From a virus: a stretch of DNA of 34,781 nucleotides. Below, in pieces: positions 16,850 to 24,149 of the stretch. The notes below the pieces were generated by a model that saw only the letters and a list, made by a program, of their open reading frames with translations, was not told the DNA's origin and did no database searches. The stretch covers positions 1-34,781 of the IMG/VR virus record IMGVR_UViG_3300047377_000453; one strand, given 5' to 3'. Position 1 is the stretch's first letter, and each line of letters starts with the position of its first letter. The position numbers and the translations under genes are program-made.

Positions 16850-18265
16850 ATGAGCTTTTTCGATAGTTATGGTCTAGGGATGCAGCAGGATGTCGGGCTT
16901 GATCTCCAGGCTCGAGACCCCCGAATGCAGAACGCGGCACCTCGTATGATTACGTCGTCTCCTGCATCTCAGGGTTCCGGTATAACGAGCTTTGAGGATC
17001 TTCAGCAAGCTATTTCTGGATCGGGCTTTGTGCCGCCTTTAGGGTCTACTGGCACTCCTCCGTGGAATCCGGCCCCGTCTGGAGGCGGCGTGTCTTCAGC
17101 ATCTCCTATGCCGGCATCCCCTGCAGTAATCAACGGTGCTACAGGTGCAGTTGAGCCGCCGGCTATAGCGCCAACATCTATTCCCATGCCAGAAGGCGTG
17201 ACGCGCCGTGACAGGCTCATGGCTGGCTTTTCTATGATGGCCGCGGCTGGTACGCCGCAGTTCTCTCAGGTGGCCGCTGGCGTCAATGTGGGGCTTATAG
17301 AGAAAGAAAAGAACGCCAGAGAGGCGCGTCAGGAGATGATGGCTTTGACGCAGCCGCAATCGTATCAAGTGAAGATGAATGACCAGATATTTTTAGCTAC
17401 TGAGCCCGCAAAAGCTCGTTATAACAAAGAGACAAACAGCATTGAAATGATCCCTGTCGAAGAGCAAGGACAACCAACGTACAAGCCTTTGCTAGATGCT
17501 CGCACTGCAACTGCTAAGGGCGCTGATCATCCTGGTGGCGCGAGCGGGTGGCGTGAGGAGGATTACGTTAAAAACTATCAAGCGCTTCCCCTAGACCAGC
17601 AGCTAGCCTTTGCAAAGTCAATGGGCGTTGATGATCGGGTTTTGTCAGAATTTGAATTGCAGACGATATGGAATAAAAACAGCGCGGGTCTTGCTGGCGC
17701 AATTGCGTCAGCGACAAAAGGGGCCAACATTAACACCGAGGCAGAGACTAACGACTTTATCCGGCTACGGGATGCAGTTGAGTACATTGACGATGATTTG
17801 GCCGATATTGATGCGCAGATTGAAAATGTTTCCAAGAGAGAGCGAGGCGGCATTTTCCAGCCGGTGGAGCAGCTGGCAAACAGAGTGCTTGCCGAGTTTG
17901 GCAGCAAAGAGGCCGCTTTAGAGGCATCAGATGAAGAGATTATGGGGTCTATGGCTATTCAGAACATGATGACCTGGTTCAAGGAGCAGGGCTTGGGCGC
18001 AAGAGGCTTGGATACGCCAGCAGAGTTTCGGGCATGGCTGCGCGCCACAGGTGGCGACCTCACTATGGACAACAGAACGGCCTTACACTTTCTTGAAAAG
18101 CGTCGAGAAGGGATGTTGCGAAATGCTGAGCGATTTAATAGGGCGCTTACATCTAACAAATACAAAAATGTTGACGGCATTGGTGATTACAAGCCTCTAG
18201 CCAATTATCGTGACCGCTATGAAAACCCAGCCCCGCCACCTGGCGCGGTAATTGACGGGCAATAA
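16850..18265 (+). CDS. Putative internal virion (ejection) protein
   Basis: 471 residues behind a strong AAGGAGA. The first 125 residues are disordered (Pro, Ser, Gly); then a helical Met/Ala stretch (RRDRLMAGFSMMAAAG) and a helical body (240-440) with charged heptads (EAETNDFIRLRDAVEYIDDD). Ordered helical body plus long disordered N-terminus is common in ejection proteins. It ends in TAATG overlap with the following gene. No known enzyme motif (lysozyme, peptidase) is seen. Confidence 0.77.
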   Translation: MSFFDSYGLGMQQDVGLDLQARDPRMQNAAPRMITSSPASQGSGITSFEDLQQAISGSGFVPPLGSTGTPPWNPAPSGGGVSSASPMPASPAVINGATGAVEPPAIAPTSIPMPEGVTRRDRLMAGFSMMAAAGTPQFSQVAAGVNVGLIEKEKNAREARQEMMALTQPQSYQVKMNDQIFLATEPAKARYNKETNSIEMIPVEEQGQPTYKPLLDARTATAKGADHPGGASGWREEDYVKNYQALPLDQQLAFAKSMGVDDRVLSEFELQTIWNKNSAGLAGAIASATKGANINTEAETNDFIRLRDAVEYIDDDLADIDAQIENVSKRERGGIFQPVEQLANRVLAEFGSKEAALEASDEEIMGSMAIQNMMTWFKEQGLGARGLDTPAEFRAWLRATGGDLTMDNRTALHFLEKRREGMLRNAERFNRALTSNKYKNVDGIGDYKPLANYRDRYENPAPPPGAVIDGQ

Positions 18266-20088
18266 TGATGAAGACAGCAACTAATCCAGAAACAGGCGAG
18301 CGATTTGTATTGGTCAATGGACAATGGCAACCAATGCAAACTGCCACAAACCCAGAGACTAATGAGCAGTTTGGATTGATTGACAGCCAATGGCAGCAAT
18401 TGTCATCCTCTGAGCCAGTGCCGGGCGCTTCTAATCCCCTCGCTCGTCAGCAGGAAATGGCGGCTAATCGCAATTCTCCCTTGGGCATAGCGCAGTCAGT
18501 TGTTGAGGGGATTACTAATCCTATTTATGGGCTTTCTCAAGTCGCCTACAACGCCGCTAACGAGTTTGCGCCGGGCATTGTTGATGGCATAGAGGCAGCA
18601 GACAGTTGGCTGTATGACAACACCGGAGGCGTTTTGGGCTCCCCTGGCGGTGACGTTAATCAACAGATAGCTGACCGCGCTGACATGATGGAGCTAAACA
18701 CAGGTTATTCGTCTGATGAGCTTAATCCCGTAGAGCTCATTTCTGAGGTGGCGCCATATTTGCTCGCTGGAGGCCCAGCAATGAGTGCGGCAAAGGGTGT
18801 GCTGGCGCCAAGTAATGTTGCAAAGCTGGGCGGTGCTGGCGCAGCTGGCGGCGCCTCCATACCGATTGAAGATGTCGATGAAAACTATTGGGCCAAGGTC
18901 GGTACAAATTCAGCGGTAGGCGCGGGAATGGGCATGGCTTTGCCTCCGCTGGCATCCGCTGCAACTAACAAGCTACTGAAGAATGTCGTCTCACCGGAGA
19001 TGGATACATTGCGACAGATGGGTGTCACCCCCTCCCTTGGTCAGCAGATCGGGGGAGCGGTTAATGACTTAGAGCAAAAAATGACTAGCATCCCGATTAT
19101 GGGTGGCGCTATAAATTCCGTAAGAGAGTCAGCCAAGGACTCCTGGCGTAATGCTACGGTTCAACGCGCACTTGATCCTGTAGACGCAAAGATAGTTGGT
19201 GCGTCTGGAGATATGCAGGGCGCAATGGCAGATTCATTTGATGCCGTCAGCGCTGCGTACACCTCTGCGCTTGATGACATTGGCGGGTTTAGGCTGTCAA
19301 ATCGCACCAATCACGACTTAGAGCGCCTGTACGAGAACGTCAAAAAGGGTGCTCTGACTGATGATGAGGTAAGTGCATTTACGCGGTTTTGGGATGGAAA
19401 CATTACGCCGAGAATTAAGGACGGCGGCATCACTGCGCAGACGTACAAAAAACTCGATTCAGAGCTATCTACTGCAATTGCCAATCAGAAAAACTCTGAA
19501 GTTAAGGGCGCGTTTTTAGAGGCAAAAGATATTCTAAGTCGCCAAGTTGCAGACGAGTTTCCAGACGCCGCAGGGCAAATTAAAGCCGCCAATGAGGCGT
19601 ATGCCAATCTTGTGCGGGTAAATAAGGCTGTGGGCAGCTCTCTTGGAAGAGACGGCAACTTTGGTGCCGGTCAGCTTTCGACTGCCATTAGAAGTGCAGA
19701 CAAGTCTGCTCAAAAGAAAGCCGCGACCACTGGCACCGCTCCTATGTCAGAAGAGGCGCGAGCGGGCAGGCGACTGATGGATACAGTTCCCAATAGCGGC
19801 ACTGCTGACCGATCGCTAACCGCTCTAGGGGTTTTGGGGGCCACTGGTCTTGCGTCAGCGTCAATAGGGCCAGAGGCTCTAACTGCGGCCCTGCCTTACT
19901 TGATTGCTGGGGGCGTTTCTACTGCAATGTCTACCCCACTAGCGCAACAAGGGCTAAGTAAGGGACTTAGAGCCGCTGCCAATGTCGCTACGTCAAATAG
20001 AAATCCGGCGTTTCATCTTGGCGTATTGGCTGATGAGCTTGGCGATGAAGAAGATGATTGGTTTTACGGGCGGTTAATAGAGCGATAA
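18265..20088 (+). CDS. Large internal virion protein with N-terminal W-repeats
   Basis: 607 residues, last gene of the late block. It starts with two 22-residue repeats, TATNPETGERFVLVNGQWQP and TATNPETNEQFGLIDSQWQQ, a module known at the start of several podovirus ejection or tail-lysin proteins, probably for docking inside the virion. Then come a hydrophobic, Gly/Ala-rich region (140-230) with possible membrane-active helices and a long helical domain (300-500). A second hydrophobic stretch (TALGVLGATGLASASIG, about 525-545) lies near the end. No catalytic motif is seen. The stop at 20088 faces the opposing operon only 11 bases away. Confidence 0.77.
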   Translation: MMKTATNPETGERFVLVNGQWQPMQTATNPETNEQFGLIDSQWQQLSSSEPVPGASNPLARQQEMAANRNSPLGIAQSVVEGITNPIYGLSQVAYNAANEFAPGIVDGIEAADSWLYDNTGGVLGSPGGDVNQQIADRADMMELNTGYSSDELNPVELISEVAPYLLAGGPAMSAAKGVLAPSNVAKLGGAGAAGGASIPIEDVDENYWAKVGTNSAVGAGMGMALPPLASAATNKLLKNVVSPEMDTLRQMGVTPSLGQQIGGAVNDLEQKMTSIPIMGGAINSVRESAKDSWRNATVQRALDPVDAKIVGASGDMQGAMADSFDAVSAAYTSALDDIGGFRLSNRTNHDLERLYENVKKGALTDDEVSAFTRFWDGNITPRIKDGGITAQTYKKLDSELSTAIANQKNSEVKGAFLEAKDILSRQVADEFPDAAGQIKAANEAYANLVRVNKAVGSSLGRDGNFGAGQLSTAIRSADKSAQKKAATTGTAPMSEEARAGRRLMDTVPNSGTADRSLTALGVLGATGLASASIGPEALTAALPYLIAGGVSTAMSTPLAQQGLSKGLRAAANVATSNRNPAFHLGVLADELGDEEDDWFYGRLIER

Positions 20089-20099
20089 TGAACCGATAC

Positions 20100-20303
20100 C
20101 TATACCCGGGCGTTCTTTGATCTCCTGTGCTTGTTTTTAGTCTCTAGACTGTCCATATACAGCCCAAACGCAACGCAGTAAATTGTGACTGACCACATGA
20201 CGTAATGCATTGGAGCGTCTCCCCACGGCACCTGTAAAAACAAAACGTCGAAAAAATTACTCAGTGTTTCTGAGGCAGCAGTTTTAAATTCGTTAAGTGT
20301 CAT
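20100..20303 (-). CDS. Small membrane protein, holin candidate
   Basis: 67 residues, last gene of the leftward operon, starting with ATGA overlap on the zinc protein before it. A single hydrophobic helix (MHYVMWSVTIYCVAFGLYM, about 32-50) is preceded by an acidic/amphipathic N-terminus and followed by a basic tail (KNKHRRSKNARV). One membrane helix with a charged tail beside the late genes fits a small holin or an i-spanin, but nothing proves it. Its final codons contain an orphan Shine-Dalgarno sequence (see the repeat entry). Confidence 0.75.
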   Translation of the reverse strand: MTLNEFKTAASETLSNFFDVLFLQVPWGDAPMHYVMWSVTIYCVAFGLYMDSLETKNKHRRSKNARV

Positions 20304-20319
20304 TCCTTTGATCTCCTGT
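20115..20319 (-). repeat. 14-base repeat carrying an SD at two gene ends
   Basis: On the minus strand ACAGGAGATCAAAG occurs at 20306-20319 and 20115-20128. The first copy encodes the RRSK tail of the zinc protein and is the RBS of the gene at 20303. The second copy encodes RRSK near the end of that gene but has no start codon after it, so it is an orphan ribosome-binding site. Confidence 0.85.
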
Positions 20320-20458
20320 ATTTGTCACGCTGTTTGCATTTGTTGGAGCAAAACATAGCCCGAGAGTCTCGGGCCTTGAATGTCTCTCCGCATTCTTTGC
20401 AGTCAACGTCACGCTGGGGACGCTTGAGGCTCAGTGCCTGGGCGTCTTTATCGGTCAT
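20300..20458 (-). CDS. Small zinc-ribbon protein (C-x2-C...C-x3-C)
   Basis: 52 residues from ATG 20458, which overlaps the stop of the membrane gene upstream by 11 bases; a longer frame upstream lacks support. Cysteines at 20, 23, 37 and 41 (CKECGETFKARDSRAMFCSN then KC) form a treble-clef-like zinc site typical of short phage DNA- or RNA-binding proteins. The tail is basic (KQRDKYRRSK). It ends ATGA into the holin-like gene. The exact partner is unknown. Confidence 0.82.
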   Translation of the reverse strand: MTDKDAQALSLKRPQRDVDCKECGETFKARDSRAMFCSNKCKQRDKYRRSKE

Positions 20459-20603
20459 TAGCGGCGCTCCGCTGTTCCATACGATACTTCCGATTACGCT
20501 CATCCCAATACGAATCTCTAATGCTGGACAAAATAAACAATAAAATTCCCAGCGCCATTGGTACTAAAACAATAAGCAGTAAGACTTGAATTGCAGCTTC
20601 CAT
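20448..20603 (-). CDS. 51-residue single-pass membrane protein
   Basis: ATG 20603 is preceded by AAGGAGAATAGAT, a strong RBS; earlier in-frame starts have none. One long hydrophobic helix at residues 4-27 (IQVLLLIVLVPMALGILLFI) is followed by a charged tail (RDSYWDERNRKYRMEQR). N-out, C-in or the reverse cannot be told. It may serve in lysis (spanin- or antiholin-like) or membrane takeover. Its start region is nearly identical to that of the gene upstream (AAGGAGA...ATGGAAGC), suggesting a copied translation start. Confidence 0.78.
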   Translation of the reverse strand: MEAAIQVLLLIVLVPMALGILLFILSSIRDSYWDERNRKYRMEQRSAANDR

Positions 20604-20631
20604 ATCTATTCTCCTTGAAGTGTGGGGCCGC

Positions 20632-20832
20632 TTATGCCAGCCCCAGTTCGTCAAATTCAACATTATCGGCGTGGCATTCATCGCATCGCTTTTCAAACGC
20701 GAATTTTTCGTCGCCGCATTCCTTGCAGATCCAATCGCCCTTTTGATTGCCCCACTGCTTTGATACTCGGACGTGGCAATCGTGCAGAGTTTTAAGTAAT
20801 TCGGCGCTGTATCTCCAAACGTGCGCTTCCAT
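20632..20832 (-). CDS. Small zinc-ribbon protein
   Basis: 66 residues from ATG 20832 with RBS AAGGAGATAG. Helical N-terminus (WRYSAELLKTLHDCHVRV), then WICKECGDEKFAFEKRCDEC (residues 38-57) gives two CxxC knuckles 13 residues apart, a zinc-ribbon. The acidic C-terminus (NVEFDELGLA) is unlike its neighbours. Possibly a nucleic-acid or protein adaptor; no family recognised. Confidence 0.8.
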   Translation of the reverse strand: MEAHVWRYSAELLKTLHDCHVRVSKQWGNQKGDWICKECGDEKFAFEKRCDECHADNVEFDELGLA

Positions 20833-20891
20833 GTCTATCTCCTTAAAAATGTGTATTACCAAACAACAAAGGCATGATGAACCCTATACCG

Positions 20892-21284
20892 CTAAGGTGT
20901 CAATAGGTAATTTTCCCTATTTTTCAGGCTCAACCCATCCAAACATTTGTAGAGATACGCGGCCACCCGTGGGTCTTCCAGGCGCTTCCAATGTTGTCTC
21001 TGATACCGCTTGTACTCGCGCCGGCACTCTGCCGCATTCAACATCGCAACGCCTGCTACGCTTTTCCAGGTGCGCCCACCCAACCGCTCTTGCACAATGA
21101 TTTCCCGGCGCTGGCGCTTCCACTTTTTCATGACCTCACGCCGCATCTCCACGGCCTGAGCTTCCAGCTGCTTTGCATGCTCTAGCGTGGACTTTGCCCG
21201 GCGGCGGTAATATGCAGCCTCCCGATCCTTGCCATCAGCAGCCTCTAGCTCCTGCGCTACAGACATTGGCACGTTGGAATACAT
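20892..21284 (-). CDS. Basic helical protein, possible transcription regulator
   Basis: 130 residues; the ATG at 21284 overlaps the stop of the tiny membrane peptide (TAATG), which fixes it over an upstream GTG. The product is strongly basic and helical: RRRAKSTLEHAKQLEAQAVEM is a coiled coil, then VMKKWKRQRREIIVQERLGG and a putative helix-turn-helix (RTWKSVAGVAMLNAAECRREY, about 78-98). This pattern is similar in style to phage late regulators of the ArpU/RinA or Q kind, and the gene sits between early and late regions, so an activator or antiterminator of late genes is a guess. Not proven. Confidence 0.75.
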   Translation of the reverse strand: MYSNVPMSVAQELEAADGKDREAAYYRRRAKSTLEHAKQLEAQAVEMRREVMKKWKRQRREIIVQERLGGRTWKSVAGVAMLNAAECRREYKRYQRQHWKRLEDPRVAAYLYKCLDGLSLKNRENYLLTP

Positions 21285-21364
21285 TACAGCTGCCCCCCCA
21301 TAGCAAGCACCGCCATGGTGACGATGCACACACAGGCCATTGCCAACCACATTTCATTCATCAT
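21284..21364 (-). CDS. Tiny membrane peptide (MMNEMW...GGQL)
   Basis: 26 residues, from two adjacent ATGs (21364, 21361), between the zinc-ribbon gene and the basic protein gene. It overlaps the former by 11 bases and the latter by TAATG. Residues 6-22 form one hydrophobic helix (WLAMACVCIVTMAVLAM). It matches, without gaps and at 10 of 26 positions, the 26-residue peptide at 29408-29488 on the other strand (shared ends MxNEMW and GGxL). The coupled starts and the paralogue argue strongly that it is a real gene. No known family; a small membrane regulator or antiholin is conceivable. Confidence 0.7.
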   Translation of the reverse strand: MMNEMWLAMACVCIVTMAVLAMGGQL

Positions 21365-21527
21365 TGGTTTTCCCCCACCAAATCTCGTAGTAGGCGCCGC
21401 ACTCGCCGCAGCTGAGGTTTGTCACGATCAGGTGCTCATCGTTATCAGCATCATTATCGCCACCCCAAATCAAAATACCGTCCTCGCAATGCCAACACTT
21501 ACGCCGGTTGTCGTTTTCTTTAGTCAT
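21354..21527 (-). CDS. 57-residue zinc-ribbon protein
   Basis: ATG 21527 overlaps the previous stop (ATGA) and has a GAGAGG site. Cysteines at 11, 14, 40 and 43 (RKCWHCEDG and LSCGECGAYYEIWW) make two CxxC knuckles, a classical zinc ribbon. The linker is acidic (GGDNDADNDEHL). The aromatic C-terminus (YYEIWWG) is common in ribbons that bind protein partners. The stop is inside the start region of the tiny membrane peptide. Confidence 0.8.
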   Translation of the reverse strand: MTKENDNRRKCWHCEDGILIWGGDNDADNDEHLIVTNLSCGECGAYYEIWWGKTNDE

Positions 21528-21643
21528 GTCAGCTGCCTCTCGTAAATTTCAGTCCACGCCTCAATTGCTTGAGTCCGGTTCTGATCTTCAACTATCACCA
21601 CCTTGATCGGGCCTCTCCCGCTCACTTGAAAATAGTGGCTCAT
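21524..21643 (-). CDS. Small protein, start uncertain
   Basis: About 39 residues if begun at ATG 21643 (YFQVSGRGPIKVVIVEDQN, then RTQAIEAWTEIYERQ). It overlaps the zinc-protein gene upstream by 56 bases. No good RBS is seen; other starts are GTG in the same frame further on, or ATG at 21673 or 21676. The end overlaps the next gene by ATGA, which supports it. It has the look of a small beta-alpha protein of the phage DUF type, function unknown. Confidence 0.5.
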   Translation of the reverse strand: MSHYFQVSGRGPIKVVIVEDQNRTQAIEAWTEIYERQLT

Positions 21644-21743
21644 CGTTTTCGTACAAAATAGCTTCTGTATCATCATAATCTTCTGCCTCCGGGCAGTTAG
21701 GGTGATGTCCATTTACACATAAACACTCGCTACAAAATCTCAT
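21588..21743 (-). CDS. Small Cys-rich protein
   Basis: 51 residues, started by ATGA overlap. The N-terminus has four Cys and two His in the first 17 residues (FCSECLCVNGHHPNC), enough for one zinc knuckle, followed by a long acidic tail (EAEDYDDTEAILYENDEP). Acidic tail plus zinc knuckle suggests a protein-binding or DNA-mimic regulator, but no family is known. It overlaps the next gene by 56 bases. Confidence 0.7.
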   Translation of the reverse strand: MRFCSECLCVNGHHPNCPEAEDYDDTEAILYENDEPLFSSERERPDQGGDS

Positions 21744-21895
21744 AGCCTTTTTTCTCTACCTATCGCCTTGTCATAGTGCCGGCATGCCGGGCAGTAAAAC
21801 CCGACCAGCTTTAAACTTTCTGCCCTGCGCACTGGCTGCGCGGTTGCGCCACATTTCTCGCAGGGCTTACAATCTTTTATGCTTGAGTCTGCCAT
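21740..21895 (-). CDS. Small zinc-ribbon protein
   Basis: 51 residues, ATG 21895 with GGAG 12 bases before it. Cysteines at 9, 12, 15 and then 35, 38 (DCKPCEKCGATAQ; FYCPACRHYDKA) form a ribbon similar to the other mini-proteins of this cluster. Basic end (GREKRL). It overlaps the start of the opposing VRR-NUC gene by 17 bases, head to head, and ends in ATGA. Confidence 0.8.
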   Translation of the reverse strand: MADSSIKDCKPCEKCGATAQPVRRAESLKLVGFYCPACRHYDKAIGREKRL

Positions 21896-22166
21896 ACAGA
21901 AAAAAATCTCCGATTATCTGACCGCGCTGCCAGAGTGCTGGACATGCAAAGTGGTGGCAGCAAACAAGCGCGGAGTTCCCGACATCCTGGCCGTGATCAG
22001 CGGCCGATTTGTCGCAATAGAAGTTAAAGCCCCAGGCGGCAAACCGTCCAAGCTACAACTTGCGCAGCTTAGGCGCATTGAGGCGGCAGGCGGTATTGCC
22101 ATATTGGCCGAGTCAGTCGATGAAGTCATAGCGTCCCTCGCCAGCGCCGATATAGAGCTAGGTTAA
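21879..22166 (+). CDS. VRR-NUC domain nuclease
   Basis: 95 residues, an almost bare VRR-NUC domain of the PD-(D/E)XK superfamily: KKISDYL at the start, NKRGVPDILAVISGRFVAIE at 30-48 with the catalytic Asp35 and E-V-K (48-50), Gln60 in GGKPSKLQ, and the RRIEAAGG helix. Such proteins cut branched or flapped DNA and in phages usually sit beside an SF2 helicase. Here the gene is on the opposite strand to its helicase neighbour and overlaps it tail to tail by 41 bases. Only a weak RBS (CAGGGC) is seen. Probably real, given all catalytic residues. Confidence 0.88.
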   Translation: MLESAIQKKISDYLTALPECWTCKVVAANKRGVPDILAVISGRFVAIEVKAPGGKPSKLQLAQLRRIEAAGGIAILAESVDEVIASLASADIELG

Positions 22167-23319
22167 AATCTTTTTTATCTGTCACTCTGTTAAAAACCTC
22201 ACGGCTAATCCCGCCGTTGGTCACAATGAAATGAACAGTCGCATCGCCCTGGCGCATGATGTTGATGCCGCGCTCTCTCCGCTGCGCATGCTTGGCGCCG
22301 CTAAAGTCAGTGCCGGCAACGACAAAATCTTTGTACTCGGAAAGGTCAACGCCTTCAGCGTGAGCGTTCGATGAGAGCAGCCTGGCTTTTTTAAACTTAC
22401 GCTCGAACACATGCCGGGTGCTGACGTAGTGACACATCAAGGCCAGCTTATCGTGATCGCCAAATGTATCAAGGATGTAATCAGCAACTTCATCGTGCTC
22501 AGTTTGCCAGTAATCATCGCCAATCTTTAGGCCGCCATACTCCAGCTGATGAATTGCCAAACGCTCACTGATAATTGACTCAAACAAAACCTCGTTGCCA
22601 TGTACTTCAAGCACACCATCGCGCACTTGTTTAATTAGCGCCTTAGTCTCCGGCAAGAGCTTAACAACGTGCAGCTCATCAACTGCCTCGCCCACAATGC
22701 CGGCATCCTCTTGCGTCATGGTCACAACAAAATCAGCAATGCGCTCATCAAGTGACGCCTTGCATCGGTTGTACTGCTCAATCGTGCGCCCCTGGACGGT
22801 CATGGTGTTGGGAATGCCGTAGTGCTTAAAGAATTTATAGAAGCTAATAAACTCCAAAGTAAACGGGCCGTATTTACTGATAGCCGTCTGATGATAAATA
22901 GCTAACGGCGTCTCTATCGTCATGGTTCCCGACATAATCAGTAGCGGCTTGTGCCATGCCACACGGCGTATGTTTTCAAACCGTTTATTAGGCTTGCCGC
23001 GATTGCCCAGGCGGTGGCTTTCATCAAGAATCACAAAATCAAAATCATCTTTGTTGAGCTTGTGCGCCTGCTCATAATTGGTAACAGTGATGTTTACCTT
23101 GGTGCCGGTGCGCTCAATTTCACTGTGCCACCCGGGGATCGCCGCCTTGGGCGTAAACACCAGAACACTGTCAAAATGCAGCAGCTCGCACACCCGTATG
23201 GCCGTGGCAGTCTTGCCCGACCTGGGGGCGCCCGCCAGGGCAGCAAAGCTGTCGCGCTCAATGCGATCCGCAATATCTTCGCTGGCCTGAATTTGATGGG
23301 GGGCGTATGGCATTTTCAA
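22126..23319 (-). CDS. SF2 (SNF2-like) DNA helicase
   Basis: 397 residues, ATGA-coupled to the gene upstream. Motif I GAPRSGKT at 30-37, motif II ILDESH at 97-102 (DExH), motif III SGT at 130-132, and motif VI-like RRERGINIMRQG near 350. N-terminal Q-motif-like PHQIQASEDIA is present. The short length and SNF2-like walker set match the phage helicases that pair with VRR-NUC and DUF2800/2815 proteins, acting in recombination or replication-fork repair. ATP-dependent translocation on DNA is expected. No accessory domain is seen. Confidence 0.9.
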   Translation of the reverse strand: MKMPYAPHQIQASEDIADRIERDSFAALAGAPRSGKTATAIRVCELLHFDSVLVFTPKAAIPGWHSEIERTGTKVNITVTNYEQAHKLNKDDFDFVILDESHRLGNRGKPNKRFENIRRVAWHKPLLIMSGTMTIETPLAIYHQTAISKYGPFTLEFISFYKFFKHYGIPNTMTVQGRTIEQYNRCKASLDERIADFVVTMTQEDAGIVGEAVDELHVVKLLPETKALIKQVRDGVLEVHGNEVLFESIISERLAIHQLEYGGLKIGDDYWQTEHDEVADYILDTFGDHDKLALMCHYVSTRHVFERKFKKARLLSSNAHAEGVDLSEYKDFVVAGTDFSGAKHAQRRERGINIMRQGDATVHFIVTNGGISREVFNRVTDKKDFNLALYRRWRGTL

Positions 23320-24149
23320 TCACCACAAAAACACGCAATGGTTTCATCCCCAGCCAAGTCAAGCTGGCCTTGCTCTCTGGCTATGACTTGCATCTGCCCA
23401 TAGGTTGGGCGGTCATTGCGCCATTTAGCCCCTGATTGCCTTGTGGCTGGACACTCACGCTCCATCCTTGCCCACCAATCAGCGCGGCTAGGATTCTCAA
23501 GAATTAACGACTCAATGAGATTCGCGCCTTTGAGATAGCACAGGTCGCAGTTGCCGTGAGGGGTGACGCCGTTGACGTTAGGCAAGCCAAGGTCAAACGG
23601 TTGCTGCGCCCAAAACGCAGATACGGTTTCTTTAGTGACACCGGCTGCAACCAATGGCCTGCGGTGCGGCTCAATCTTGGCGGCTCTGCGTTGCTCGTCG
23701 GCGCGTATGCCGATAATCGACATAGATTCAGCGATTGCCATATCTTCTGATAGCCCTTGCGCCACTAGGTATCGGGCAATGGTTTTAATCTTCATTTCAA
23801 TAGTGCAGAACCGCGCCACAGGATTAGGTAGATATTTCTTGGCGTGAATCAGAGCCTCAAACGGCTCGCCCTCTCTTGCGGCAGTGTCGAAATCCACCAC
23901 CTTAAAGCGATCCTTTGTTTTCTCTGCCCACTGATATTCCAGCCAGACAATCGGAACGTCCCAATACTTGCCGCAGTCCCTGACAAATTCCAGCGTCTCC
24001 TCTGCCTCCTTGCCGGTATTGGCAAAGGTCACAATGCAGTCATCAGGCAGACCGTCATTGGCGTCGATGAAGCGCCAAAGCATGTATGCGCTGGTTCTGC
24101 CGCCGCTAAAGCTGATGCAGCTAGGCTCTGTTAGCTTAAAAATATTCAT
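23316..24149 (-). CDS. PAPS reductase/DndC-like PP-loop protein
   Basis: 277 residues with RBS GGAGTAATAA. The PP-loop SFSGGRTSAYML (13-24) binds ATP/PAPS-type substrates; ANTGKEAEETLEF follows (43-55), as in adenylyl-activating sulfurtransferases. The middle has NPVARFCTIEMKIKTI, the C-terminal half HGNCDLCYLKG and ECPATRQSG, ending CFCGD, so Cys pairs may hold a metal or cluster. Genes of this type are frequent in phages, often near recombination or DNA-modification genes, but their substrate is unknown. Whether it modifies DNA, nucleotides or tRNA here cannot be told. Confidence 0.88.
   Translation of the reverse strand: MNIFKLTEPSCISFSGGRTSAYMLWRFIDANDGLPDDCIVTFANTGKEAEETLEFVRDCGKYWDVPIVWLEYQWAEKTKDRFKVVDFDTAAREGEPFEALIHAKKYLPNPVARFCTIEMKIKTIARYLVAQGLSEDMAIAESMSIIGIRADEQRRAAKIEPHRRPLVAAGVTKETVSAFWAQQPFDLGLPNVNGVTPHGNCDLCYLKGANLIESLILENPSRADWWARMERECPATRQSGAKWRNDRPTYGQMQVIAREQGQLDLAGDETIACFCGD

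Noticed and set aside
21779-21790. Perfect palindrome CCGGCATGCCGG
   Set aside because: Inside the CPACR codons of a zinc-ribbon gene; explained by coding.
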